Assembly: GCA_002505325.1 (NCBI GenBank) | Contig: DAUV01000027.1 | Location: forward strand, 6,520 to 34,453 | Source: Euryarchaeota archaeon UBA623 | GTDB lineage: Archaea > Thermoplasmatota > Poseidoniia > Poseidoniales > Thalassarchaeaceae | Reading direction: 5' to 3' | Length of the DNA: 27,934 bases | In this document: positions 15,383 to 22,726 of the stretch, one piece after another | Layout of the letters: every line of letters begins with the position of its first letter | Position numbering within the stretch: position 1 is the stretch's first letter | Made by a program: the position numbers and the translations under genes | The notes under the pieces: generated by a model | What the model saw: the letters and a program-made list of their open reading frames with translations, nothing else | What the model was told of the DNA's origin: nothing | The model's database searches: none

Positions 15383-17980
15383 ATGGAGAATGGAGACCCG
15401 GCCTCAGAGTCTCTGGTAAGGGCATTTGAGAAATCCGCTCTTCCAATAGTGGTGCTGAGTGTCCTTTTCACAGCTGCAATGGCTCAGGTCCTGCTGGAGT
15501 TCCCTGGTTTCACCACAGACATAGCCTCATTCGCTCCTGAAACCGAGTCAGATGCCGCTGAGGATAGAATTGACGAAGTCATGCAGGCCTCGCCTCATCT
15601 AATATACATCAACGTCGAGCCTTATGACCAAGCGGGTGACGGAACCAACTTGTGCGAGAATTCACCCTGCAACGTCCTTGAGATAGCTGCGCTGCAGCAA
15701 CTATCAGATGACCTAAATAGAATTGAGGACTTCTCGCAGAACAATCAAGGATTCGTCATAGCCCACATGAATGCCGCAGGAATGCTTGAGAGTGCCCTTG
15801 AGGAGAGGGATGAACAAGGCCGCAGCCTCAGTGACTTCACTGATTGGGAGGATCTACTCGGTGCAGTGAGTGAGGGCGAGAGGTGCTCTGATGCGATAGG
15901 GAACGAACAGGCCATCGCCTCGGCCTCTTTCGCTGCGTCGGCAATGCTCCACGAAGATTTGGACTACGTACCAGTCTGCGAATGGCTTGAAAGCGGTGAG
16001 GGGGACCCCACACCTTCTGCCTCGAGCACCATGTGGGTGATTGAGATTAGTGGAGATATAAGCGATGACGAGAGGCGCGATAAGACATCTGCAATCAGGA
16101 CCATGTTGACAGCAAAACACCCTCTGGGAGAGAGTTCGTCACTTTCCTACGGGGTCATCTCTGACGATTTGATTAGTCATGATATTAACCAATCGACAAT
16201 GGACAACCTAGTTTGGCTTCTTCTAATCGCTGTGATGGTGGTGGTGGCCCTTCTGGCTATTGCCTTCCGCTCCTTCATGATGGTGGCAGCGCCCCTTCTC
16301 GGACTATCTGCCGCTTTGGTCTGGACCTATGGTATCGTGACTCTGCTAGGGATGCGGATGTCAGTCCTCGAGGTTGCGGTTGCTCCGGTCGTTCTCGGAT
16401 TAGGCATTGATTACTCAATCCATATGCAACGAGGTTACGAATTCGCCAAGAAGCGCCCTATTAGTGCGGCCAGAGCCTGGGTGGAGTCTTTCTCTATGCT
16501 GCGGCTCGCCCTATCTTTGGCAGTGGTGACCACTGTATTCGCCTTCCTAGCCAACTTGTCATCCGAACTCCCTCCCCTCAGGACCTTCGGATCCACACTA
16601 GCCCTAGGGGTAGTTTCGGCCTTCGTGGCCAGCACCATCACTGTAGGGGCAGTGCACGTTGTTGTCGAGAATAGAGCGGGTGAGATGCATCACAGAGGCC
16701 TCCGGATGGACAGAACAGCGGACCTAGCAACCCGCTTCCAGAGGAGAAACACAGCAAGAGTTCTGCTGATAGTGGCGATAATCACCATGGGTTCTGTCAT
16801 CGTGGCAATAAGGGAACTTGACACGAGTTTCGAGTTGACTGACTTCCTTTCTGAGGAAGGTATGGAAGTCATGGAAGTGAGAAACGATATCTACGACTCT
16901 TACGATGCTGCGGCTTGGAAGTCGGTAATCATACTCGTTGAACCAGAATTCCAAGAAGATGCTTTGTCCGGAGAGAGAGATCTGATGAAGGGACTGGGAT
17001 TCTTCGATGGCAGAATCTCCGGACTTCCAGAAGTTGTCAACCCGACCAATGCTGGGGCTCAGCGTCCATCTTATGACGGGCTCTATCCGATTTTGAGAGA
17101 TGCTATCGAGAATGACCCGGGGCTGGGGGAGTCTTTCCACATGGGTATCTTCGGGGGTCAATTGGGTGTCGCAGACGGATTTGAAGAGGGTGATCTGACT
17201 GCTGCCGTGACTTCCCTACTGAGCAATGATTCAGTGGGTGACGTCCTGAGGGGGCACACTTGGGCCGAGAGGACTGCGATGCACGTGGCTCTTACAGAAG
17301 ATGGGGAGTCGATTAGGTTCCTCAAGATGCGTGTTGACGTTTTGGTCAGGACGAGTGAGGAGTCCCAGGAAGTAGCAGAGGTCTTCGCGAAACAGGCCCA
17401 ATTACTGGAAGATGATGGTTTGGTCGGTGGCGAGGTCTACATCACAGGAGATGTCGTAGTCCTCAACAACGTGCTCTCGGGATTGGTGCTCTCACAAGTC
17501 GAATCGACGGCCATCAGTCTGTTCGTTTCGATGTTGGTGCTGGTTCTGCTAACTAGGAGGCTGGGTCAGTCACTAGTCGTGATTTTGCCCGTAGGCCTCG
17601 CCGGAGCTTGGGTTGTCGGTGCGATGGCAATGATTGGAATGAACTGGAACGTTCTGACAATCATGATTACCGCCCTGACTATTGGACTTGGCATCGACTA
17701 CTCAATTCACGTCTGGAGGAGGATAGAGGCGAACAGGAACTCAGGCATGGGAACGTGGGAGGCGATGCGCGACATGTACTCAACAACAGGAACTGCTCTC
17801 CTGCTCTCTGCTGGAACCACAATCTGTGGTTTCATGGTATTGCTGCTATCGCCAATCCCAGTCATTCAGGACTTCGGCATAGTGAGTTCGATATCTGTGC
17901 TGTTCTCTTTAGTAATGGCACTGCTTGTCCTGCCCGGTCTGCTTGCCGCCGAGTTCCGCACCTCAAACGACTATGCCTGA
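15383..17980 (+). CDS. RND/MMPL-family membrane transporter (second copy type)
   Basis: About 865 residues with the duplicated RND layout. TM1 is at about 20-38 and ectodomain 1 at about 40-270. A helix bundle follows with GLGIDYSIH (about 339-347), then ectodomain 2 and a second bundle with GLGIDYSIH (about 768-776). The identical motif in both halves is the RND proton-relay/sterol-sensing signature. Ectodomain 1 has four cysteines (about 91, 96, 168, 199); ectodomain 2 has none. It is distinct from the larger RND protein at 6237 (its ectodomain lacks CQLCH and the DTNNDG loop), so the two are not a recent duplication. Probably exports or moves lipids or other hydrophobic molecules; substrate not inferable. 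The start rests on the TATA box 29 bases upstream. Its stop codon abuts the stop of the convergent DUF2240 gene. Confidence 0.92.
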   Translation: MENGDPASESLVRAFEKSALPIVVLSVLFTAAMAQVLLEFPGFTTDIASFAPETESDAAEDRIDEVMQASPHLIYINVEPYDQAGDGTNLCENSPCNVLEIAALQQLSDDLNRIEDFSQNNQGFVIAHMNAAGMLESALEERDEQGRSLSDFTDWEDLLGAVSEGERCSDAIGNEQAIASASFAASAMLHEDLDYVPVCEWLESGEGDPTPSASSTMWVIEISGDISDDERRDKTSAIRTMLTAKHPLGESSSLSYGVISDDLISHDINQSTMDNLVWLLLIAVMVVVALLAIAFRSFMMVAAPLLGLSAALVWTYGIVTLLGMRMSVLEVAVAPVVLGLGIDYSIHMQRGYEFAKKRPISAARAWVESFSMLRLALSLAVVTTVFAFLANLSSELPPLRTFGSTLALGVVSAFVASTITVGAVHVVVENRAGEMHHRGLRMDRTADLATRFQRRNTARVLLIVAIITMGSVIVAIRELDTSFELTDFLSEEGMEVMEVRNDIYDSYDAAAWKSVIILVEPEFQEDALSGERDLMKGLGFFDGRISGLPEVVNPTNAGAQRPSYDGLYPILRDAIENDPGLGESFHMGIFGGQLGVADGFEEGDLTAAVTSLLSNDSVGDVLRGHTWAERTAMHVALTEDGESIRFLKMRVDVLVRTSEESQEVAEVFAKQAQLLEDDGLVGGEVYITGDVVVLNNVLSGLVLSQVESTAISLFVSMLVLVLLTRRLGQSLVVILPVGLAGAWVVGAMAMIGMNWNVLTIMITALTIGLGIDYSIHVWRRIEANRNSGMGTWEAMRDMYSTTGTALLLSAGTTICGFMVLLLSPIPVIQDFGIVSSISVLFSLVMALLVLPGLLAAEFRTSNDYA

Positions 17981-18571
17981 TTAGGCCTCGATTGCCGTGG
18001 TCACATCGTGCATGTCGAGACCCTGTTCCCTAGCCACCAGCGCCAGTGCCATCCACAGAGTAACAGGACCTAGGGCGCGACGTTTTCTCTGGGCCCTACG
18101 CATCACCTCCTTGTTCTCAAGTGCTGATTTATCTGCTATCATTCCAATCAGATGCGGTATCGAGCCCTCGGCTCGATCAGGTGGCAGAGTACTGGAGGTC
18201 GGGTCAGAGACCCGTGGCATAGGCTTGGGCTCGGCCACGACCTTCGCCACCTCTGGGACGGAAGCGGGCTGAGTTGTGGACATCTGCTGGAACTGAGGAA
18301 TTTTCAGTAACCTGCGGGGAATCGGACGCCAGCCTAGCGGGGGTCGCGAGAGTTCGAGACCAGTAGTGGGAGAGAGTTTGGATTCTGATTCGGACAGCCA
18401 TCCTCTCTCAGCTAGTGTCGACACTACCTCATCTGCTTGTTCAGGAGTGAACCACTGCAACTCTAAGGACCAGATACGCGACAGTTCGTCACGGGTCGTC
18501 GTGCCTCCTGACAACCCCTCTAAGCTGATGTGCAGTAGATGGCAGACATCCTGCTGATGGCTCTTGTCCAT
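17981..18571 (-). CDS. DUF2240-family archaeal protein
   Basis: 196 residues resembling the archaeal DUF2240 family of unknown function. The N-terminal region has a winged-helix-like pattern with the family hallmark LELQWFTPEQADEVVSTLAE and GWLSESESKLSP, ending in PPLGWRPIPRRLL (compare the family pattern W-F/S-x-D/E-QA, then a P-x-GF/W-x-P motif). Residues about 92-135 are proline-, valine- and serine-rich and probably disordered. The last 60 residues are helical with a basic RRAQRKRR patch. This would fit a nucleic-acid-associated protein, but that is inference. GGAGGAGG lies just upstream of the ATG. It diverges from the HEAT-like gene and converges with the second RND gene. Confidence 0.75.
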   Translation of the reverse strand: MDKSHQQDVCHLLHISLEGLSGGTTTRDELSRIWSLELQWFTPEQADEVVSTLAERGWLSESESKLSPTTGLELSRPPLGWRPIPRRLLKIPQFQQMSTTQPASVPEVAKVVAEPKPMPRVSDPTSSTLPPDRAEGSIPHLIGMIADKSALENKEVMRRAQRKRRALGPVTLWMALALVAREQGLDMHDVTTAIEA

Positions 18572-18685
18572 GCCTCCTCCAGAGACTTACCGGGGCGAGG
18601 GAGACGCTTGATAATTACCTCTCTAGGGGTGAACAGAAAAACAGTCCATTCAAGTGAGGTGGCGGTATGCGCGGGCCGAAGCAAC

Positions 18686-19897
18686 ATGGCGAGAGATTAC
18701 ATTGCACGGGACCCGCGTACTGGGAAAGCGATTAATCGCCGTGGCCCTGTTGCGGATGTAGACATCCGGGGACTTCTTCCTAGGGATGGTATGTGGCTGA
18801 GGATTCCTGTGCATGAGATTCTACCTCTGGCGCGTGGCGACTCGGATGGATTGCAAATATCTCGCAGCCAAGGTGGGGGATTCGCCAGAAGGGTCGATGC
18901 CCTCCAGGCCCTACATCGCGTGATGCAGAGCCAGATTAATGATGCTCACGAGGTTCTTCTTGATGCTTTAGACGACGATGAGGGCCGCAACAGAATAGCT
19001 GCACTTAGTGCCCTCCCCGCGTTCGCTCTGAAGAGGCATGATGGCTTGCTGCAGTGCATGTCTGACAGATTACTAGACGAAGACTCACGAGTGGAAGAAG
19101 CAGCCCGCGACTGCTTTCTGAAGGTCGCACCGGTTTTCCCCTCGGGTTGTGAGGAGATATTGAGGCGAGAGTTGCGTGAACAAAGACAGGATCGTAGAGC
19201 CAACGCCTTTGAAGCGCTGCGTCTGACTGCAGAGAGTTGGCCGGAGGCAGGCTGCCTGCACCTCGATGAACTGATTCGCGAAGAGGACACAGACCTACGT
19301 AGACGTGGGTCGAAGATTCTACGTACCATAGCTTCCAAAGCAGGAGCTACCGGATGGGACTTGATAGGTTGGTCACTGGAAGACGAGGACGCCCTAGTAA
19401 GGAGGAATGCTTCTAACACGCTCATAACACTGGCCAACAACGAGCCAGCGATAGCTACTATTTTCATCGAAGCGGCGATGTTTGACGATGATGATGGAGT
19501 CAGGAAGTCGGTCATCCGGGCGCTCAAGAAACTGGACATGCAGAACCCACGTGTCAACAAGATGGTAATCGATGGCGCCAGAAGTAGGGACTACAACCTG
19601 CGTAAGGCCTGTATTAACCACCTCCCAATAATCATGAGTGGGGAGACATTGAGAGATGCGGCAACCGAGTTGCTCAAACAGGAAACTCGTCCGGATCTGA
19701 GAAAGAAACTAACCGCTTATTCCATAGACTTGGAGATAGAAGGGACCGAGGACGAGAAGAATCGCTTCCTAGCCCCACTAGAGAGGGTTGACCCTCTCCC
19801 TGAGGAGATGGACGCACCGCACAGCGGTGATTCACCTCCCGTGGGTGAACATGATAAACGGCAGTTAGGTCGGCCGCACAGCGAGGACCAAGCATGA
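18686..19897 (+). CDS. HEAT-like helical repeat protein
   Basis: About 403 residues, no signal peptide. Residues 1-60 (DYIARDPRTGKAINRRGPVADVDIRG and onward) form a small unrecognised N-terminal domain. From about 75 to 350 the sequence is a series of about 30-40-residue helical pairs with hydrophobic positions and acidic turns such as LLDEDSRVEEAARD, EEDTDLRRRGSKIL, LEDEDALVRRNASNTL and FDDDDGVRKSVIRAL, as in HEAT/PBS-lyase-like solenoids. Such solenoids are protein-binding scaffolds. The last 50 residues are a low-complexity acidic and proline tail. The gene overlaps the next by ATGA, so they are coupled, and the DEAD-box helicase follows. The start is uncertain: 18686 is the first ATG with a typical N-terminus, and an in-frame GTG at 18659 or 18629 is possible. 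Confidence 0.8.
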   Translation: MARDYIARDPRTGKAINRRGPVADVDIRGLLPRDGMWLRIPVHEILPLARGDSDGLQISRSQGGGFARRVDALQALHRVMQSQINDAHEVLLDALDDDEGRNRIAALSALPAFALKRHDGLLQCMSDRLLDEDSRVEEAARDCFLKVAPVFPSGCEEILRRELREQRQDRRANAFEALRLTAESWPEAGCLHLDELIREEDTDLRRRGSKILRTIASKAGATGWDLIGWSLEDEDALVRRNASNTLITLANNEPAIATIFIEAAMFDDDDGVRKSVIRALKKLDMQNPRVNKMVIDGARSRDYNLRKACINHLPIIMSGETLRDAATELLKQETRPDLRKKLTAYSIDLEIEGTEDEKNRFLAPLERVDPLPEEMDAPHSGDSPPVGEHDKRQLGRPHSEDQA

Positions 19898-20178
19898 GTG
19901 AGGAGTTTGATGGTAAGCTTGAGCGATTCGAGCGCCTTTGGGACGGTGTGACACCAAAAGGCATTAACCGAAGCAAGTCAATTAAGTTCAGACAATACAT
20001 GCGACAGCACGTCCTGCAGAAGTTCCACAAGAAGCAGAAGAGTCAGTGGGCGTCTGCCGACAAGGGACATTTCAACCACAGTTTCTCAAGTAAAGATCAG
20101 TTTCTCACGAAGGAAAACTGCCGCAAGTACTGGATGGGCGAGCTGCAGAAGGAAATCCGCGATTCGGAAACCTTCTGA
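19894..20178 (+). CDS. Uncharacterised small basic protein between HEAT protein and helicase
   Basis: 94 residues, not recognised. It begins with the ATGA overlap of the preceding stop and ends 9 bases before the DEAD helicase, so it is firmly inside an operon. The composition is basic, with about 20 Lys/Arg against 13 Asp/Glu plus several histidines. The pattern is FERLWDGVTPKG, IKFRQYMRQHVLQKFHKKQKSQ, then HFNHSFSSKDQF and CRKYWMGELQKE. It has one cysteine, no membrane segment and no signal peptide. A basic, probably helical protein beside an RNA helicase could bind RNA or the ribosome, but no family or function can be claimed. Confidence 0.75.
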   Translation: MSEEFDGKLERFERLWDGVTPKGINRSKSIKFRQYMRQHVLQKFHKKQKSQWASADKGHFNHSFSSKDQFLTKENCRKYWMGELQKEIRDSETF

Positions 20179-20187
20179 GGCGATAGC

Positions 20188-21612
20188 ATGAATTCAGCAA
20201 AAGTCGGCTTCACATCTTGGGACCTACCGGCCCCGATTGCTAAAGCCATCGAGGCTAATGGTTGGATTGAGCCGACCGAGATTCAGCGTGAAGCCATCCC
20301 CCTGGCTAGACAGGGTTCGGATGTAGTTGGTCAAGCGCGTACTGGTTCAGGCAAAACCGGAGCTTTTGGCATACCAATCCTAGAGAAGTGCACGCCCCGA
20401 GGAGAACCACAGGCAATCGTGCTCTGTCCAACTAGGGAGCTGGCCGTACAGGTAGCAGAGGAAATGGACTCGCTGCAAGGAGACAAGGGGCTATCGATAC
20501 AGACCGTCTATGGTGGCACCGATCTTGAAAAGCAGGCAAAGAGGCTCAAACAGGGGGCCGACATAGTGGTCGGAACTCCCGGTCGTGTCATTGACATGAC
20601 CAAACGAGGGCACCTCAATCTTGAGGGAATAAGTTTGTTTTGTCTCGACGAAGCTGATCGGATGCTAGACATGGGATTCTTTCCCGACGTCCTCTGGATA
20701 TTTGAGCAGACCACTAACAGAGAGCAGACCTTGTTGTTCAGTGCAACCTTTCCACAGGAGGTGTTGGACGCGGCAGATGAGTTCATGTCGGACGCTGTCC
20801 ACGTGATGAGTGAAGACATGGAGGTCGAGATACCTGAGATTGATCAGTATGCAATCAAGATTGGTAGGGCGAACAAACTCTGGGCACTCGGTCGCATCAT
20901 ATGTCGGATGGATGAAGCCGACCAGATGCTCGTATTTGCCAATACTAAGCGAATGGTAGAGATTCTTTCAGAGAGACTTGGCAAATTCAGGATTAGAGCC
21001 ATTGGGCTTCACGGTGACCTCGGGCAAAACAAGAGAGAGAAGATAATTGAGTCTTTCAAGGATGGTCAGGAAAGCATAGTCATAGCCACAGATGTAGCGG
21101 CACGCGGATTGGATGTGGATGGTATCACCCATGTCGTGAACTACGACCTCCCTGATGACACGGAGTCCTACGTACACAGGATAGGCCGTACTGGCAGGAT
21201 GGGTAGGAAAGGTGAAGCTTGGAGTTTTGTGACTCGTGAGGACCAACCTCAGATTGAAAAAATCTCTTCGACTTGGAACATGACTATCCCTATGGTCGAC
21301 GCACCCCCACTTCCAAAGGGTGTCGAAAGAGACCCCATCGGAAAGAGAGAGGACTGGGACGAGGTGTCTGACGTCTTCGGCATGGTGAAAATCCGACTCT
21401 CAATAGGTAAGTCAGACTCCACCAAGCGGGCGCTAGCCGACTGGATAACCAATCAGGCACGAATTCCCGACATTGTAATCGGAGAGATTTCCCAGAGCGA
21501 CAATGAGACCGATGTCGAGATACATGTCGAGAAGGTCGCCTACGTCATCGGCGTGATTAAGGCTAGAGAATTCAACGGTATCTCTCTGTCCCCAATCATT
21601 GTAGAAGCCTAG
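20188..21612 (+). CDS. DEAD-box RNA helicase with DbpA-like C-terminal RNA-binding domain
   Basis: ATP-dependent RNA helicase, 474 residues. All core motifs are present: Q motif with FTSWDLPAPI and PTEIQREAI; motif I ARTGSGKT (50-57); Ia PTRELA; Ib TPGRV; II DEAD (154-157); III SAT (185-187); IV VFANT; V ATDVAARGLDV; VI HRIGRTGR. Residues about 397-474 (MVKIRLSIGKSD ... ARIPDIVIGEI ... GISLSPIIVEA) resemble the DbpA/CsdA RNA-recognition domain that recruits bacterial helicases to 23S rRNA hairpins. A role in ribosome assembly or cold-tolerant RNA remodelling is therefore likely. GAGGCGA stands 7 bases before the ATG. The domain order is that of bacterial DbpA/CsdA, which suggests a bacterial origin for the gene. 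Confidence 0.94.
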   Translation: MNSAKVGFTSWDLPAPIAKAIEANGWIEPTEIQREAIPLARQGSDVVGQARTGSGKTGAFGIPILEKCTPRGEPQAIVLCPTRELAVQVAEEMDSLQGDKGLSIQTVYGGTDLEKQAKRLKQGADIVVGTPGRVIDMTKRGHLNLEGISLFCLDEADRMLDMGFFPDVLWIFEQTTNREQTLLFSATFPQEVLDAADEFMSDAVHVMSEDMEVEIPEIDQYAIKIGRANKLWALGRIICRMDEADQMLVFANTKRMVEILSERLGKFRIRAIGLHGDLGQNKREKIIESFKDGQESIVIATDVAARGLDVDGITHVVNYDLPDDTESYVHRIGRTGRMGRKGEAWSFVTREDQPQIEKISSTWNMTIPMVDAPPLPKGVERDPIGKREDWDEVSDVFGMVKIRLSIGKSDSTKRALADWITNQARIPDIVIGEISQSDNETDVEIHVEKVAYVIGVIKAREFNGISLSPIIVEA

Positions 21613-21620
21613 GTGGAATC

Positions 21621-21857
21621 ATGGTCGGTGAGGGCATAGTCGCTCTCAACCTAGTCGGATTCCTCTGCCCAGTGCCTATGCACGAGACTCGTAAAGCAAT
21701 TGAGGAAGCGGCCAGTGGCACGCTTTTTGAAGTTCTATGTGATGACCCTGAGACACTTCATGACATACCTGCTCTTTGCGACCGGATGGGGATAGTTCTG
21801 CTAGGCGTGAGCGAGGATGCGGGAGAGTACACTTTCCGTATCGAGAAGCGGCGATAG
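21621..21857 (+). CDS. TusA-family (SirA/YeeD-like) sulfur-carrier protein
   Basis: 78 residues with the TusA signature LNLVGFLCPVPMHETRKAI, containing the CPxP motif whose Cys16 accepts a persulfide. The two-layer alpha/beta fold is continued by GTLFEVLCDDPETLHDIPALCDRMG, typical of the family. It could relay sulfur for thio-modification of tRNA or for cofactor synthesis. The specific pathway is not shown, since no tusBCDE or other sulfur gene is near. AGGTGG lies 6 bases before the ATG. It sits 8 bases after the helicase and about 37 before ribA, in the same operon run. Confidence 0.88.
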   Translation: MVGEGIVALNLVGFLCPVPMHETRKAIEEAASGTLFEVLCDDPETLHDIPALCDRMGIVLLGVSEDAGEYTFRIEKRR

Positions 21858-21894
21858 ACTGCTTGGATATTGTTCAAAGGGGGCGTTCTTCTCG

Positions 21895-22554
21895 GTGGTC
21901 TCCGTGCCCGACCAATACAACGTCAACGAACTCGGAGAGGTCCCAGCGGATGCTCGCCTCCCTACGTCTTACGGAGACTTCCGCATTAGAGTGTTTCACG
22001 AAGAGGATACGGGCCTAGACCACGTGGCACTTACCTTAGGTGATATGAGTGGGCCGGACCCGGTGCTAGTCAGGGTGCATTCAGAATGCCTAACCGGAGA
22101 TGCCTTTGGTAGCCTCAGGTGTGACTGTGGTGCCCAGTTGGATGCAGCGATGAGGCAAATTCACGATATCGGATGGGGATGCATCATCTACCTGAGGCAA
22201 GAGGGTCGAGGAATAGGTCTGCATGCCAAGATACAGGCGTACAATCTGCAGGACCATGGTGCTGACACTTTGGATGCAAACCTACTACTGGGCCATCCCG
22301 CAGATGCAAGAGACTACGGAATCGCCTCAATAATTCTGAGCACTATTGGGATCAAGAGTGTGTGCTTGCTCACAAACAATCCTGATAAGATAGTGCAACT
22401 GGTTCAAAATGGTATCAACATAGTTGAGAGAATGCCTTTGGTTGTCGGAGTGGGGGAACTGAACCTCCAATACCTGACGACTAAGATAGATAGGATGGGG
22501 CACGAGATTGAAGACGAGCACCTCACCGGACACGAACAGAAAATGGGGCCGTGA
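21895..22554 (+). CDS. ribA: GTP cyclohydrolase II (RibA), monofunctional
   Basis: First step of riboflavin synthesis: opens GTP to 2,5-diamino-6-ribosylamino-4(3H)-pyrimidinone 5'-phosphate, releasing formate and pyrophosphate. Visible motifs are VRVHSECLTGDAFGSLRCDCG with the three zinc cysteines, YLRQEGRGIGL, and TNNPDKIVQL. There is no RibB (DHBP synthase) domain, unlike many bacterial fusions. The N-terminus of the family starts about ten residues before YGDFRIRVF, so I used the GTG at 21895, with AAAGGGGG upstream. GTG 21904 is equally possible, and the ATG at 21817 would overlap tusA out of frame. The last 11 bases overlap tRNA-His on the other strand. Many archaea use the unrelated GTP cyclohydrolase III, so a bacterial-type enzyme here is notable. 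Confidence 0.93.
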   Translation: MVSVPDQYNVNELGEVPADARLPTSYGDFRIRVFHEEDTGLDHVALTLGDMSGPDPVLVRVHSECLTGDAFGSLRCDCGAQLDAAMRQIHDIGWGCIIYLRQEGRGIGLHAKIQAYNLQDHGADTLDANLLLGHPADARDYGIASIILSTIGIKSVCLLTNNPDKIVQLVQNGINIVERMPLVVGVGELNLQYLTTKIDRMGHEIEDEHLTGHEQKMGP

Positions 22555-22619
22555 CCGGGACTTGAACCCGGGCCGGCGGGACCACAACCCACCGTGCTAA
22601 CCGCTACACCATCACAGCC
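22544..22619 (-). tRNA. tRNA-His (anticodon GTG), with encoded G-1 and CCA
   Basis: On the - strand GCTGTGA pairs with TCACGGC (one G-T wobble) as acceptor. The anticodon loop TTGTGGT gives GTG. The T arm is CCGGG-TTCAAGT-CCCGG. Discriminator C is followed by genomic CCA (plus-strand TGG at 22544-22546) and then four T. A G at position -1 (base 22619), opposite C73, is the histidine identity element. The CCA, the discriminator and the acceptor 3' strand lie inside the end of ribA on the other strand. Confidence 0.97.
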
Positions 22620-22645
22620 GTATTGGCAACTTGGACTCAATGCCT

Positions 22646-22654
22646 GTTTATCAA
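22646..22654 (-). promoter_or_regulatory. Probable TATA-type promoter of tRNA-His
   Basis: TTGATAAAC on the - strand is centred about 30 bases upstream of the tRNA-His 5' end. It is the only AT-rich box in the short upstream spacer and differs from the GTTATA core seen at other units. Confidence 0.4.
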
Positions 22655-22726
22655 CAGTTACGCGTCCGAGGTATGAAGCACTTGAGACCAACGGATTGAA
22701 GCCCTGCCCTCTCCCGTTGCTATGCC

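Noticed and set aside
16724..17161. A 145-codon - strand ORF inside the second RND gene
   Set aside because: Antisense to the transporter, no domain, and no ribosome site or promoter seen.
18946..19560. A 204-codon ORF on the - strand inside the HEAT-like gene
   Set aside because: It is the antisense shadow of a well-supported coding frame, and its product is a low-complexity Ser/Arg-rich sequence with no recognisable domain.
2243..22619. tRNA genes as integration sites for mobile elements
   Set aside because: No direct repeat of a tRNA 3' end, integrase or transposase was seen anywhere in the window.
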